Positions 1-8,333 of a stretch of 64,000 nt of DNA are shown in pieces. The notes under the pieces are model-generated. The model ran no database searches and was not told where the DNA came from. It saw only the letters and a program-made list of their open reading frames with translations. Source of the stretch: Myxococcus stipitatus DSM 14675 (lineage in GTDB: Bacteria; Myxococcota; Myxococcia; Myxococcales; Myxococcaceae); the NCBI RefSeq assembly GCF_000331735.1, contig NC_020126.1, positions 5,412,501 to 5,476,500 of the forward strand. The letters are read 5' to 3'. The position numbers and the translations under genes are program-made. Position 1 is the first letter of the stretch, and each line of letters begins with the position of its first letter.

Positions 1-1
1 A

Positions 2-442
2 CTCCAGCTCCTGGACGCCTACACCAGCCAGCGCGGCGCCACCGGCCGCGTGGGGTGGGCGCTGGGCGTGAGCCCTCCGGAGCTGCAGCGGCTCGTCTCC
101 GCCGCGGGGCTGACCGAAGAGGTGGAGGCCCTGCGCGAGCGCTTCCGCCGCGAGGCCCTGGCCACTTCTCACCTGACGCACCGGTTGGATCTGCTCGGCC
201 GCGAGAAGTACCTGGCGGACCTGGGCATCCAACGCAAGTTCAACGACTCGCTGCGCAAGGAGCTGGAGCGGCTGCTGCGGGACGACCTCCCGGGCGCCAC
301 GGACCTGCACGGACTCTGCGAAGCCGTGGGCCGCAAGTACGGCTCCCCCAGCGAGCTCATCTTCCGCGCCATCGAGCGCCTGGGACTCGCGGAGGGACTG
401 CGCAAGCAGATCCACTCCGGCGTCCCTCCCACCAATCCCTGA
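2..442 (+). CDS. C-terminal part of an unrecognised, possibly DNA-binding protein
   Basis: The reading frame is open from base 2 through the stop at 440-442, so this is the 3' part of a gene that begins before the window. The GTG at 50 is probably internal, because the residues upstream of it (LLDAYTSQRGATGRVGWALG) read on smoothly. That stretch followed by VSPPELQRLV has the spacing of a Fis-like helix-turn-helix. The rest is charged and helical, with the ending KQIHSGVPPTNP. It lies 15 bp before the FmdB gene and may share its transcript. I cannot name a family; a regulator is an inference from the helix-turn-helix look. Confidence 0.6.
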   Translation, partial: LQLLDAYTSQRGATGRVGWALGVSPPELQRLVSAAGLTEEVEALRERFRREALATSHLTHRLDLLGREKYLADLGIQRKFNDSLRKELERLLRDDLPGATDLHGLCEAVGRKYGSPSELIFRAIERLGLAEGLRKQIHSGVPPTNP

Positions 443-457
443 AGAGGCACCGCAACC

Positions 458-793
458 ATGCCCATCTACGAGTACGCCTGCCAGAACTGCCAGAAGATCA
501 TCGACGTCCTCCAGAAGATCTCCGACCCGACGCCGGCCGCCTGCACCGCCTGCGGCACGGAGGGCTCGCTGACCAAGGTCGTCAGCCGCTCCAGCTTCGT
601 CCTCAAGGGCGGCGGCTGGTACTCCGACCTGTACAGCTCCACCAAGAAGGACGGGAGCACGTCCTCCTCGAGCTCGAGCAGCGGCTCGTCGTCCTCGCCG
701 AGCACGAGCGCGAGCAGCACGTCCTCCTCCGCGCCGGCGAGCGCCCCCAGCAGCACCCCGGCGCCCGCCGCGGCGTCGGGCGACAAGAGCTAG
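458..793 (+). CDS. FmdB-family zinc-ribbon protein
   Basis: This 111-residue protein begins MPIYEYACQNC and has a second Cys pair, CTAC, about 30 residues on, giving the CxxC-CxxC zinc ribbon of the FmdB/CxxC_CXXC_SSSS family. The segment KVVSRSSFVLKGGGWY is also typical of that family. From about residue 65 to the end it is a low-complexity tail of Ser, Ala, Pro and Thr, probably disordered. FmdB proteins were first described as regulators of amide/formamidase genes, but most are of unknown function and no amidase gene is nearby. Family assignment is firm; the role is not. Confidence 0.9.
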   Translation: MPIYEYACQNCQKIIDVLQKISDPTPAACTACGTEGSLTKVVSRSSFVLKGGGWYSDLYSSTKKDGSTSSSSSSSGSSSSPSTSASSTSSSAPASAPSSTPAPAAASGDKS

Positions 794-854
794 AGGCAGG
801 GCGGAGGGGCTGAAAATTCGCGCGGGGTCCGGGAGCGACGCACACTCGCCCCCC

Positions 855-1064
855 GTGCCCTTCCCTCCTTCCAAGCGCCCTCCCCGCTGCTGTGCCCTGT
901 GTGGCCACCCGGAGCTCACGGATACGCGCGGGTTCGGTCGCTTCCTGCTCGTGCCGGATCCCCACGGCCGAGGCCCCGTCTGCCCCGCGCAGCGAGGCTG
1001 TCGCGGTGGCAAGCGAGAGGCGACGGGCGCCGCGGCGTCCACGCTGACGCAGGCCTCGCGCTGA
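855..1064 (+). CDS. Small putative zinc-binding protein
   Basis: This 69-residue frame starts at GTG. It carries CCALCGHPELTD near residue 12 and CPAQRGC near residue 43, four Cys in a CxxC...C...C arrangement like a small zinc ribbon. The central segment GFGRFLLVPDPHGRGPVCP looks like a folded core, and the C-terminal 20 residues look disordered. There is no strong ribosome-binding site, and the upstream gap of about 60 bp shows no clear promoter. It could be a chance frame in GC-rich DNA, but the ordered Cys pattern argues for a gene. Confidence 0.5.
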   Translation: MPFPPSKRPPRCCALCGHPELTDTRGFGRFLLVPDPHGRGPVCPAQRGCRGGKREATGAAASTLTQASR

Positions 1065-1109
1065 GCTAAGCAGGGGCCTCCCGCGCGATTGCGCCGCGGA
1101 GGTGCCCTG

Positions 1110-1856
1110 ATGCTCGCTCGACGACTGCTCCCCTCTCTGACCTTCCTTGGCCTGGCCGTGCTCGCGGCCGGCTGTGGCAACTACACGCGCATGGCGCCGG
1201 ACACCCGGGCGTCCCTCCAGCGCACCTTCACGGGTCCGGAGGCGGTGCAGTACCTGCGCATCTCCGGGAACGTCACGCCCTTCTTCGGCGACGGCTCCAA
1301 GCGCCTGCTGACGCCCTATGCGCCCGAGGACGTGCGCATGCTGGACGACAGCAGCGGCAAGCCCATCAACCCCGGGGCCGTGGAGCGCACCCTGCCGGTG
1401 GGCACGAAGCTGCGCATCACCAAGGTGGAGTTCCCCACCGCATGGGTGGTGGCCGAGCGCGTCCTCTACACGCCCCGCACCTGGCCCTGGGTCTACCTGT
1501 CCGAGGAAGGCTCCGCCAACGCGCCCCCGCTCATCCTGGTGCTGCCGCCCAACCTGGAGCAGCCCAACGACTTCCGGGCGGAGCTGGAGAAGTACCTCTC
1601 GCCCCAGAACCCGAAGGCCCAGGTCGACGCGCTGGCGCCGCCCGTGCGCGACGCCGTGAGCGCCAAGCGCCTGCTGACGAACATGACGGCGGAGGCCGTG
1701 CGCATGGCGTGGGGCCCGCCGGAGCTGGTGCGGCGCTCGCTGGAGGGCACGTCGAAGAACGAGGAGTGGACGTACCCGGGCGGACGCCGCAAGGCCTTCT
1801 TCACCGATGGCCGACTGGCGCGCGCCGAAGAGTCGGGAGCGCCCATCCTGCCCTGA
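1110..1856 (+). CDS. Lipoprotein of unknown function, SmpA/BamE-like C-terminus
   Basis: The ATG at 1110 is preceded by GGAGG about 7 bases upstream and is preferred over the in-frame TTG at 1089. The product begins with a lipoprotein signal peptide (MLARRLLPSLTFLGLAVLAAGC), with the lipobox LAAGC placing a lipidated Cys near residue 22. The C-terminal part (AEAVRMAWGPPELVRR ... EEWTYPGGRRKAFFTDGRL) resembles the short alpha-beta repeat of SmpA/OmlA/BamE-type domains, where a W-GxP motif precedes strands that end in FxxGRL. It is probably outer-membrane or periplasmic. No partner gene is adjacent; the gene on the other strand converges with it 7 bp downstream. Confidence 0.75.
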   Translation: MLARRLLPSLTFLGLAVLAAGCGNYTRMAPDTRASLQRTFTGPEAVQYLRISGNVTPFFGDGSKRLLTPYAPEDVRMLDDSSGKPINPGAVERTLPVGTKLRITKVEFPTAWVVAERVLYTPRTWPWVYLSEEGSANAPPLILVLPPNLEQPNDFRAELEKYLSPQNPKAQVDALAPPVRDAVSAKRLLTNMTAEAVRMAWGPPELVRRSLEGTSKNEEWTYPGGRRKAFFTDGRLARAEESGAPILP

Positions 1857-1863
1857 GGAGGGA

Positions 1864-2586
1864 CTACCGGCGGCCGCGACGACGCTTGTTGCCGCCGCCG
1901 CCCTGCTTCCGAGCCGCCTGGGCCTCCCCCGGGCGCGTCAGCCGGGGCAGCTCTCCGGCCATCACCGGCCAGAAGTCGCCCTTGAGCAGCTCCGCCACCA
2001 ACTGGGCCTGCGTCGCCACCGGGTTCTTGAAGAACGTGGCGCCCCGGCCCACTTCATCCAGGGAGCTGCGCGCGTCGCTGCCGCCCGTGCAGGGGAGCTT
2101 CAGCGCCTCCGCGGCCTCCACGGCCAGGTCATTGGCGGTCTGCTTCACGCGGGCGTTGTAGCCCTCCACCGCGCTCAGCACGTTGAGCGAGCGGACATAG
2201 TCCATGGCCGGGTGGACGGAGTCCCGGTCGAAAGGCCGGGCCGCGATGATGGCGGCGCCCAGGGCCTTCACCTTGGGCAGGCACTCCGCGGCGCTCCAGG
2301 GCTTCTCGCGGTTGCTGCCCCACATCTGCACGGGCTCCGGGGCCAGCTCCGGCTTGGGGAAGAAGCAGAGGTACTGCCCCCGGTCCGTCAGCAGCTCCAA
2401 CCCGACGAAGACCTTCACCTTCGACTTCGCGCCAATCTCGAACAGCTCATCACAGCCGTCCTGGGTGTTGGTCTCGGTGAAGGCCACCCCGTCCAGGCCG
2501 AACAGCGCGGCCCGTTCCAACACGGCGCGAGGGTCCAACTCGCACCCCTTGGACAGGTGGGAATGGGCGTGCAGGTCGATGAGCAT
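1864..2586 (-). CDS. PHP-domain metal-dependent phosphoesterase
   Basis: This 240-residue protein begins MLIDLHAHSHLSKG, the HxH metal motif of PHP phosphoesterases. GLDGVAFTETNT follows (family usually TDH, here TETN), then a Glu in GLELLTDRG and a late GGSDAR segment supplying further metal ligands. The fold is the TrpH-like PHP barrel that hydrolyses phosphodiesters or phosphomonoesters. The C-terminal tail (RKQGGGGNKRRRGRR) is strongly basic and may bind nucleic acid. It converges with the lipoprotein gene, and no operon partner is evident. The exact substrate cannot be read from the sequence. Confidence 0.85.
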   Translation of the reverse strand: MLIDLHAHSHLSKGCELDPRAVLERAALFGLDGVAFTETNTQDGCDELFEIGAKSKVKVFVGLELLTDRGQYLCFFPKPELAPEPVQMWGSNREKPWSAAECLPKVKALGAAIIAARPFDRDSVHPAMDYVRSLNVLSAVEGYNARVKQTANDLAVEAAEALKLPCTGGSDARSSLDEVGRGATFFKNPVATQAQLVAELLKGDFWPVMAGELPRLTRPGEAQAARKQGGGGNKRRRGRR

Positions 2587-2646
2587 GGGCGCCGCTCCCT
2601 AACAGGCTCCCCCGGGCCTGTCGAGCCCGCGCTGCCCGAGTGGCCC

Positions 2647-2922
2647 TCAGGCGAACGCGTACGACTGGAAGGCGCCCTGCTTGGACTGGGTGTTCTTCTC
2701 CTCGTAGGTGCGGATGAGGTAGCCCATCAACATCAGCGAGGACGTGTTCTCCAGCACCCGGGATGGGTCCTTGGAGATGAGGTTGGCGCTGTAGTTGAGG
2801 AAGAACTGCGCCAGTTCCTCCCCCGCCTCCTTGACGATGAGCGCATTCAGCGCGGTGGGCTCCATCGTCCGGATGGTGTTGATGAAATCAACAGCCAAGT
2901 CCTTCTTGGTCTTCACGTCCAC
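2647..2922 (-). CDS. Small conserved hypothetical protein
   Basis: The product is 91 residues, soluble and mostly helical: MDVKTKKDLAVDFINTIRTM, then FFLNYSANLISKDPSRVLEN and SLMLMGYLIRTYEEKN. There is no Cys, signal peptide or membrane segment. Amino-acid composition and third-position GC are those of a real gene rather than a shadow frame. It lies 60 bp upstream of the PHP gene on the same strand and may be cotranscribed with it. I do not recognise a family. Confidence 0.7.
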   Translation of the reverse strand: MDVKTKKDLAVDFINTIRTMEPTALNALIVKEAGEELAQFFLNYSANLISKDPSRVLENTSSLMLMGYLIRTYEEKNTQSKQGAFQSYAFA

Positions 2923-3149
2923 GGGCCTTCCCCCTTCCCCAACTCACGCCGCCACTCGCGGCCCCCTGCCCCGAGCGCCCCTACCGGGTGCGACCTGAGC
3001 AATCTAGGCATGCGCCCACCCCTGCAAACCCCCGCCTGGAGGCCAGCCACGGCCTACCCTCCAGGAAGCCGGGTTTTTGACACCTCTGAACACCCCGTGC
3101 GATAACGCCCCCTTGTCCTGTGTCGGGACCGCACAAGGAGTGGCAGGCG

Positions 3150-3356
3150 ATGTTCACGGGCGTGAAGGTCTTCTCCGCCACCAAGGCGAAGGAGCGCGAG
3201 GAGCTGGGTGAGAACGTCACCCGTTGGATGAAGAGCAACGCGGATCTGGAGATCGTCGACCGCGTGGTGTGCCAGTCATCCGATAATGAATTCCACTGCT
3301 ACACCCTCGTGCTGTTCTACCGGCACGGGAAGCAGCAAGCGCCGCAGCAGCCGTAG
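3150..3356 (+). CDS. Small conserved hypothetical protein
   Basis: The ATG at 3150 has AGGAG about 10 bases upstream and is preferred over the GTG at 3120. The 68-residue product begins MFTGVKVFSATKAKEREELG and contains TRWMKSNADLEIVDRVV and the strand-like HCYTLVLFYR. It looks like a compact alpha/beta protein with a short Gln/Pro tail. It is divergent from the 2647-2922 gene and convergent with the amylase gene. I cannot assign a family or function. Confidence 0.7.
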   Translation: MFTGVKVFSATKAKEREELGENVTRWMKSNADLEIVDRVVCQSSDNEFHCYTLVLFYRHGKQQAPQQP

Positions 3357-3366
3357 TCTTTCCACC

Positions 3367-3389
3367 GAAGGGGACGGCCCCTCCCCTTC
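3367..3389. terminator. Possible bidirectional hairpin between convergent genes
   Basis: GAAGGGG (3367-3373) and CCCCTTC (3383-3389) form a 7-bp stem with a 9-base loop between the stops of two converging genes. There is no clear T-run on either side, so this is only a plausible terminator. Confidence 0.3.
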
Positions 3390-3407
3390 CCCCAGCCTCC
3401 TGGCGGC

Positions 3408-5564
3408 CTAGTTGGCGCGAGGCACGTACACAGCCACGCTGCGCGGGGAGATCCTCACCAGGGTCTCCATCCCAGCGAGCTGAAGCGTCCCGCCACTGAA
3501 GACGTCATCGTACGTCGCCCGGCTCGCCGCCAGGCTGCCCAGCGGCTCCACCACCACCGCGCGCTCCAGCTCGCCGCGGTTGATGGCGATGATGGCCCCC
3601 TGCCCCCCCGGCAGCGAGCGCTGGAACACGTACAGGTCCTTCTCCACCCGCAACGTGTGACGTGCTCCCGACTGGAGCGCGGGGTGCGCCAGCCGCGTCT
3701 GCCCCAGCGTCTGGACGGTGGTCAGCAGCCTCGACTCCAGCGGCGTCAGCGTGGAGCCGAAGCGCATGAGCCGGCGGTTGTCGGGGTCCCCCGCGCCGGG
3801 CAGGCCCACCTCGTCGCCGTAGTAGATGAGCGGCACGCCCGGCTGGGTCAGCACGAAGGCGAAGGCATACCGGGCCTTGTCGAAGGCCGCCTCGTCCGTC
3901 ACCGTCGCCGGAGGCCGGGCGTTGCTCCACGGGTCTCCCCCCGAGCCCCCCAGCTGCTTCGCCGCCTGCGAGATGAAGCGCGCCACGTCGTGGTTGCCCA
4001 GGAAGGGCGAGTTGAGGGTGCCCGGCGCGTAGAAGACCTCGTTCTCGCGCACGGCCTGGTCCACGCGCTCCAGTCCCTGGCCATCCGCGAAGGACTCGCG
4101 CAGCGGCCAGTAGAGGGGGAAGTCGAACTGTCCATCCAGCTCCCGGGGCCCGATGTACCGCGCAATCTGCGCACGCCCGTCCGCGCCGACGTAGGTCTCT
4201 CCCACCAGATAGAACTCGGTGCCCGTCATCGCGGTGATGTCCCGCAGGCGCCCGCGCAACGTGCGCCCCGCCACCTGGTCCATGTGCTTCACCGCGTCCA
4301 GGCGGAAGCCGTCGAAGTCCGCCGCCTCCAGCCACCACAGGGCATCCGAGGTGAACTGGTCCACCATGTCCGCCGAGCGCCAGTTGAAGTCCGGCAGGTA
4401 GTCGGTGAACTTGCACGTCAGCCGCTTCTCCTCCCAATCACAGTCCTGGGTGCCGCACACGCAACTGGCGGCGGTGTTGAACCAGTCCTCCGCGCGGTGC
4501 GCCGTCCAGTAGGGATGCTCCTGGTGGACGTGGTTGAGCACCAGGTCGGCGATGACGCGGATGCCTCGGCGGTGGGCGGCGGACGTCAGCGCGCGCAGCT
4601 CCTCGAGCGAGCCGAAGCGGCGCTGCGTCGTGCGCGGCTGAGAAGGCCAGTAGCCGTGGTAGCCCGAGTAGTACTTGCCCCCGGTGCCGATGAAGCGACC
4701 CTCCGGGTTCTGGTCCACCGGGGAGATCCACAGCGTCCGGACCCCCAGCGCGTCGAAGTAGCCCTCCTCGAGCTTCTCGGTGATGCCGGCGAAGTCGCCG
4801 CCCGCGTAGTTGGCGATGGGGTCCACGTCCGCCACGGGTCCGTCGTTCTCCGGACGCGCGTTGCGGAAGCGGTCCGTGAAGGCGAAGTACATCGGCCCCG
4901 CCTCCCACCGGAAGCGCTCGGACTCCACCCAGAACGGCAGGTAGAGCGGATCGGCGACGCGGCCGGTGGCGTCCATGGCCACCACCTTCACGTGGTGCTT
5001 GCCCTTCGCCAGCCCTTCCCTGCGCAGCCGCAGCCGGCCCGTGCCCCGCTCGCGGGCCTCCGGCACCGGGCTGCCATCCAACGACAGGAGGACCTTGTCC
5101 CAGTCGGGCCCCGCCTCGTCCGTGCCGTCGAGGTAGGCCACCTCCACGTCCAGCGCCCCCTCGGGCGTCACCGCGAAGCGGCGCAACTCCAACACGGGCC
5201 GCCGGCAGTCCGGCACCGTCAGCTTCGAGTACTCCTCCGCGCGCACCCAGCGGGAGTACGGATTCTGCGGGTCCATCACCTCCTGCTTGGCCACCACGAA
5301 GCGATAGCCGTAGTCGCGCGGCTCCAAGCCCTCCAGGCGCGCGGTGAAGACCCCATCGCCGCGCTCCTCCATGCGCAAGCCTGTCGTGGCAAAGCCATTC
5401 CATTCCCCCGCGACGTAAACGGGCCCCGACAGGGATTGCTGGGGTGCGTACGTCAGCACCACCTCGCACTTCCGCAGGGGAATGGAGTCTTCGGAATCAC
5501 CACACGCCGCCGACAGCAGCAGCACCGGAGCGGCGAGCGAACGGACGAGTCGGGAGCGCGTCAT
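3408..5564 (-). CDS. Secreted GH13 alpha-amylase-family lipoprotein
   Basis: This 718-residue protein has a lipoprotein signal (RSLAAPVLLLSAACGD). An N-terminal Ig/CBM48-like region follows (VYVAGEWNGF ... YRFVVAKQEVMDPQNPYSRW), then a GH13 barrel. The conserved regions are visible: DLVLNHVHQEH (region I), FDGFRLDAVKHM with the nucleophile Asp (II), YLVGETYVG with the acid/base Glu (III) and FLGNHDVARF (IV). It should cut alpha-glucans such as starch or glycogen, outside the cytoplasm. Four Cys (SCVCGTQDCDWEEKRLTC) in one loop suggest disulfides or a metal site. It lies 114 bp downstream of the kinase array on the same strand. The precise specificity is uncertain. Confidence 0.9.
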   Translation of the reverse strand: MTRSRLVRSLAAPVLLLSAACGDSEDSIPLRKCEVVLTYAPQQSLSGPVYVAGEWNGFATTGLRMEERGDGVFTARLEGLEPRDYGYRFVVAKQEVMDPQNPYSRWVRAEEYSKLTVPDCRRPVLELRRFAVTPEGALDVEVAYLDGTDEAGPDWDKVLLSLDGSPVPEARERGTGRLRLRREGLAKGKHHVKVVAMDATGRVADPLYLPFWVESERFRWEAGPMYFAFTDRFRNARPENDGPVADVDPIANYAGGDFAGITEKLEEGYFDALGVRTLWISPVDQNPEGRFIGTGGKYYSGYHGYWPSQPRTTQRRFGSLEELRALTSAAHRRGIRVIADLVLNHVHQEHPYWTAHRAEDWFNTAASCVCGTQDCDWEEKRLTCKFTDYLPDFNWRSADMVDQFTSDALWWLEAADFDGFRLDAVKHMDQVAGRTLRGRLRDITAMTGTEFYLVGETYVGADGRAQIARYIGPRELDGQFDFPLYWPLRESFADGQGLERVDQAVRENEVFYAPGTLNSPFLGNHDVARFISQAAKQLGGSGGDPWSNARPPATVTDEAAFDKARYAFAFVLTQPGVPLIYYGDEVGLPGAGDPDNRRLMRFGSTLTPLESRLLTTVQTLGQTRLAHPALQSGARHTLRVEKDLYVFQRSLPGGQGAIIAINRGELERAVVVEPLGSLAASRATYDDVFSGGTLQLAGMETLVRISPRSVAVYVPRAN

Positions 5565-5678
5565 GCGGATGACTTTCTATGAGAGCGCTCCTGGCTTTTC
5601 AAAGCCCCCGGCGCTCGCTTCGGGAATCAGCGCATTGCGTCGAGGGGTTGACCGACACTGGACAGTCGAGCCCCCGCG

Positions 5679-8285
5679 CTAGGGTTCAGCCGGCGCGGCT
5701 TGGATGGACTCGTACTCCTGAAGGACTCGCAACACCTTGCTCGCCTGCGGATGGTTGGACGGGGCCAGGTCCAGGAAGCGGCGATAGTGCTTCGCGCCCT
5801 CCTCCAGGCGATTCAGCTGCGCCGCCACCGAGCCGAGGAGCAGGTGGCACTCGAAGTTCTCCGGCTCCATGGCGACACACTCCCGCGCCCGGGTCCGCGC
5901 GGCCTCGAACCGCTTCGACTTGTACAGCTCGCGAGCCTGGCCCAGCGCCCGACCCCCTCGGGTTTCCTCTTGGGGGGCCTCGACCTCCAGCACCTGGGGC
6001 TGGGCCTGCCTCGCGGGCGGCGGGGTCTTGCTTCCACCCCCTGGTCGCGAACCCGACTCCTGCGTGGGTGGCGCCAAGGCCGTCACCGCGTTGGCCGCTT
6101 CGGCCTCGCGCTCCGCGGCGGCGCGCTCCGCGGCGACCTGGGTGGCGGAGCGGATGCGAATCTCCACGGCGCCCTGGTTGTCGGAGGAATCCTCATCCAC
6201 GAAGCCACAGTTCAAGCCATGGACGCTGGTGACCTTGGTCTCCGTGCCCTGCGAGACGAGGAACCGCTGCGCCCGGGCCGGAGGCACGCCTGGGCCGTCA
6301 CGCTCCAGGCTCACCTGCTGGACACACGCCACCGTCACCACCGGGCCCTGGTCCCGCCCTCGGGTGAAGGCGCCACCGTCCACGGAGGTCAGCGACAGCG
6401 TGTACGTCTCCGCCGGGTCCAGGCCGTCCAGGAAGAGGCTCTTCTTCAAGTCCGTCGTCATCCACTCCAGGTGGATGGTGTGGCGCCGCTCCTCTCCAGT
6501 CCGCGTGTTCGTCACGGAGACGATGCGCTCGGGCAGGTCATCCTGCGGCGTGGGGGCGCCCACGGTGAAGAAGCTCACCGCCGTGGCGCCTCGGATGGAC
6601 TCCTCCTTCCGAGTCACGATGCCCACCGCGGCATCGGCCGCGACCTTCTGCCCCGCCAGCAGGAAGAAGATGGTCGGCAGGGGCTTGCCACGGTCGGGCG
6701 AGGCCAGCGTGCCCGTCTCCGCGATGCGGTACGACACCTGTGGCTCCAACGTCGCCAGCGCCGCGCGCCCGGAGGACACGCCCAACAGGTGGCGTCGCGC
6801 CTCCAGTCGGAAGGACTCCACGGGCATGCGGACCAGGTCCGGGCCCACGGGCTGCTGGCCCGGAGTGGCTGGAGCAGACCTCGGCGCGCCCACCGGCTCC
6901 GGCGCGCGCCGGGCATCCGCGTCCTTGAGCGGCGGCGTGGGCAGCGGCGGCGTGGGCAGCGGCGGCCGGGCTGGATGGGCGCTGCTGTTCTCCCGCGGCG
7001 TCCACTCCGGTGTGAGCTTGTCGAAGGCCGACCAGATCAACCCGAACAGCACCAGCACCACGCCCGCCACCACGAGGTGATGCGTGGAGAGTCGGAAGTT
7101 CGTCTCGAAGAAGCCGCCTCGGTCCGGGGAGTTGCCGCCCCCCTCCTCGTCCTCCTCCAGATCCAACGCGCCGCCGCCCCCACCATCGGGCAGCTCCCCC
7201 GGATGGCTCTCGAGGGTCTGAGGCTCCGTGGTCAGCTCGGGGGCGGAGATCTCCGTGGGCTTCGGGAGGAGGTTGGTCGTCGCGCGCCAGACGGACAGCT
7301 CCTCCACGAACCGGGCGGGCACCTTCGTGTCCTTGCCCATCTCCGTCATGTCCGGGCGGAACAGCTCCCGCAGCAGGTACGCGACGGACATCGACGAGAA
7401 GCGCGGCGCGGCCTTGAAGAGGAACCCGGCCAGCGCGTCTCCGAACTCGTGCGCGGACTCGAAGCGGTCTTCCTTCCGCACCGCGAGCGCCTTCTGGAGG
7501 ATGGCGTCCAGCCGCACCGGCAGGTCCGGCCGGAGGTCTCGAGGACGCGGCAGCGGCTGGCGGGAATGCAGCTTGTGCATCACCACGTACTCGGGCCCCT
7601 CCAACGGGAGCCGCCCGCAGACCATCTCGAAGAGCACCACCGCCGAAGCCCAGACATCCGTCCGGGCATCCACCTCTTCCCCCCGCGCCTGCTCCGGCGA
7701 GAAGAACAGGTACTTGCCCTTCACGATGCCCGGCGCCGTGTCGAAGCTGCGCAGCGAGCGCGCCTTGGCGATGCCGAAGTCGACGATCTTGACCTGACCC
7801 TCGTAGCTGACGAGCACGTTGTCCGGGGAGATATCCCGGTGGACGATGCCCAGCGGCATCCCCTTGTCATCCGCGCGCGTGTGCGCGTAGTGCAGCCCCC
7901 GGCACATCTCCAGCGCGATGTACGTGGCGATGGGGACCGGCAGGCTGTTGAAGTTGGAGCGCAGCGCCCGCTTGATGATGCGGTTGAGCGGCTGCCCATC
8001 CACGTACTCCATCGCCAGGAAGTACTCGCCCCCCACCTGTCCGAAGTCGAAGACCTGCGCGATGGACCCATGCGACAGCGAGGCGGAGATGCGCGCCTCG
8101 CTGATGAACATGGAGATGAACGCCTCGTCGTTGGCGTACTCCGGCAACACCTTCTTGATCAGCACGGGCTTCGTGACTCCGGCAGCCCCCAGCAGCTGGG
8201 CCCTCCACGTCTCCGCCATCCCGCCCCGACCAATCCTGGAGTGGAGCTCGTACCGACCGAACTGTTCGTGCTGCTCATTCGCCAT
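5679..8285 (-). CDS. Membrane Ser/Thr protein kinase with sensor and TPR regions
   Basis: This 868-residue protein is the last and longest of four tandem kinases. The kinase domain covers residues 10-290: glycine loop GRGGMAETW (19-27), VLIKK Lys (44), HRDISPDN (149-156), DFG (169-171) and SPEQ in place of APE. One membrane helix lies near 402-421. The C-terminal region shares a conserved segment with the next two kinases, ending GLNCGFVDEDSSDNQGAVEIRI. It then ends with tetratricopeptide-type helices (ALGQARELYKSKRFEAARTRAREC...). HRD and DFG are intact, so activity is expected. The HRDIS form replaces the usual HRDLK. It lies 48 bp after the neighbouring kinase gene. Confidence 0.92.
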   Translation of the reverse strand: MANEQHEQFGRYELHSRIGRGGMAETWRAQLLGAAGVTKPVLIKKVLPEYANDEAFISMFISEARISASLSHGSIAQVFDFGQVGGEYFLAMEYVDGQPLNRIIKRALRSNFNSLPVPIATYIALEMCRGLHYAHTRADDKGMPLGIVHRDISPDNVLVSYEGQVKIVDFGIAKARSLRSFDTAPGIVKGKYLFFSPEQARGEEVDARTDVWASAVVLFEMVCGRLPLEGPEYVVMHKLHSRQPLPRPRDLRPDLPVRLDAILQKALAVRKEDRFESAHEFGDALAGFLFKAAPRFSSMSVAYLLRELFRPDMTEMGKDTKVPARFVEELSVWRATTNLLPKPTEISAPELTTEPQTLESHPGELPDGGGGGALDLEEDEEGGGNSPDRGGFFETNFRLSTHHLVVAGVVLVLFGLIWSAFDKLTPEWTPRENSSAHPARPPLPTPPLPTPPLKDADARRAPEPVGAPRSAPATPGQQPVGPDLVRMPVESFRLEARRHLLGVSSGRAALATLEPQVSYRIAETGTLASPDRGKPLPTIFFLLAGQKVAADAAVGIVTRKEESIRGATAVSFFTVGAPTPQDDLPERIVSVTNTRTGEERRHTIHLEWMTTDLKKSLFLDGLDPAETYTLSLTSVDGGAFTRGRDQGPVVTVACVQQVSLERDGPGVPPARAQRFLVSQGTETKVTSVHGLNCGFVDEDSSDNQGAVEIRIRSATQVAAERAAAEREAEAANAVTALAPPTQESGSRPGGGSKTPPPARQAQPQVLEVEAPQEETRGGRALGQARELYKSKRFEAARTRARECVAMEPENFECHLLLGSVAAQLNRLEEGAKHYRRFLDLAPSNHPQASKVLRVLQEYESIQAAPAEP

Positions 8286-8333
8286 TGAGGCGTAACGTAT
8301 CGCGCGGCATCCCGTTCAAAAAGGGTCGTCAGT

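Noticed and set aside
3120-3149. Earlier GTG start for the small protein at 3150
   Set aside because: The AGGAG at 3135-3140 sits inside that extension and correctly serves the ATG at 3150.
5700-8288. 862-residue plus-strand open frame opposite a kinase gene
   Set aside because: It mirrors the kinase gene on the other strand and has shadow composition. Similar frames opposite the amylase, glgE, treS, glgB and lipase genes were rejected for the same reason.
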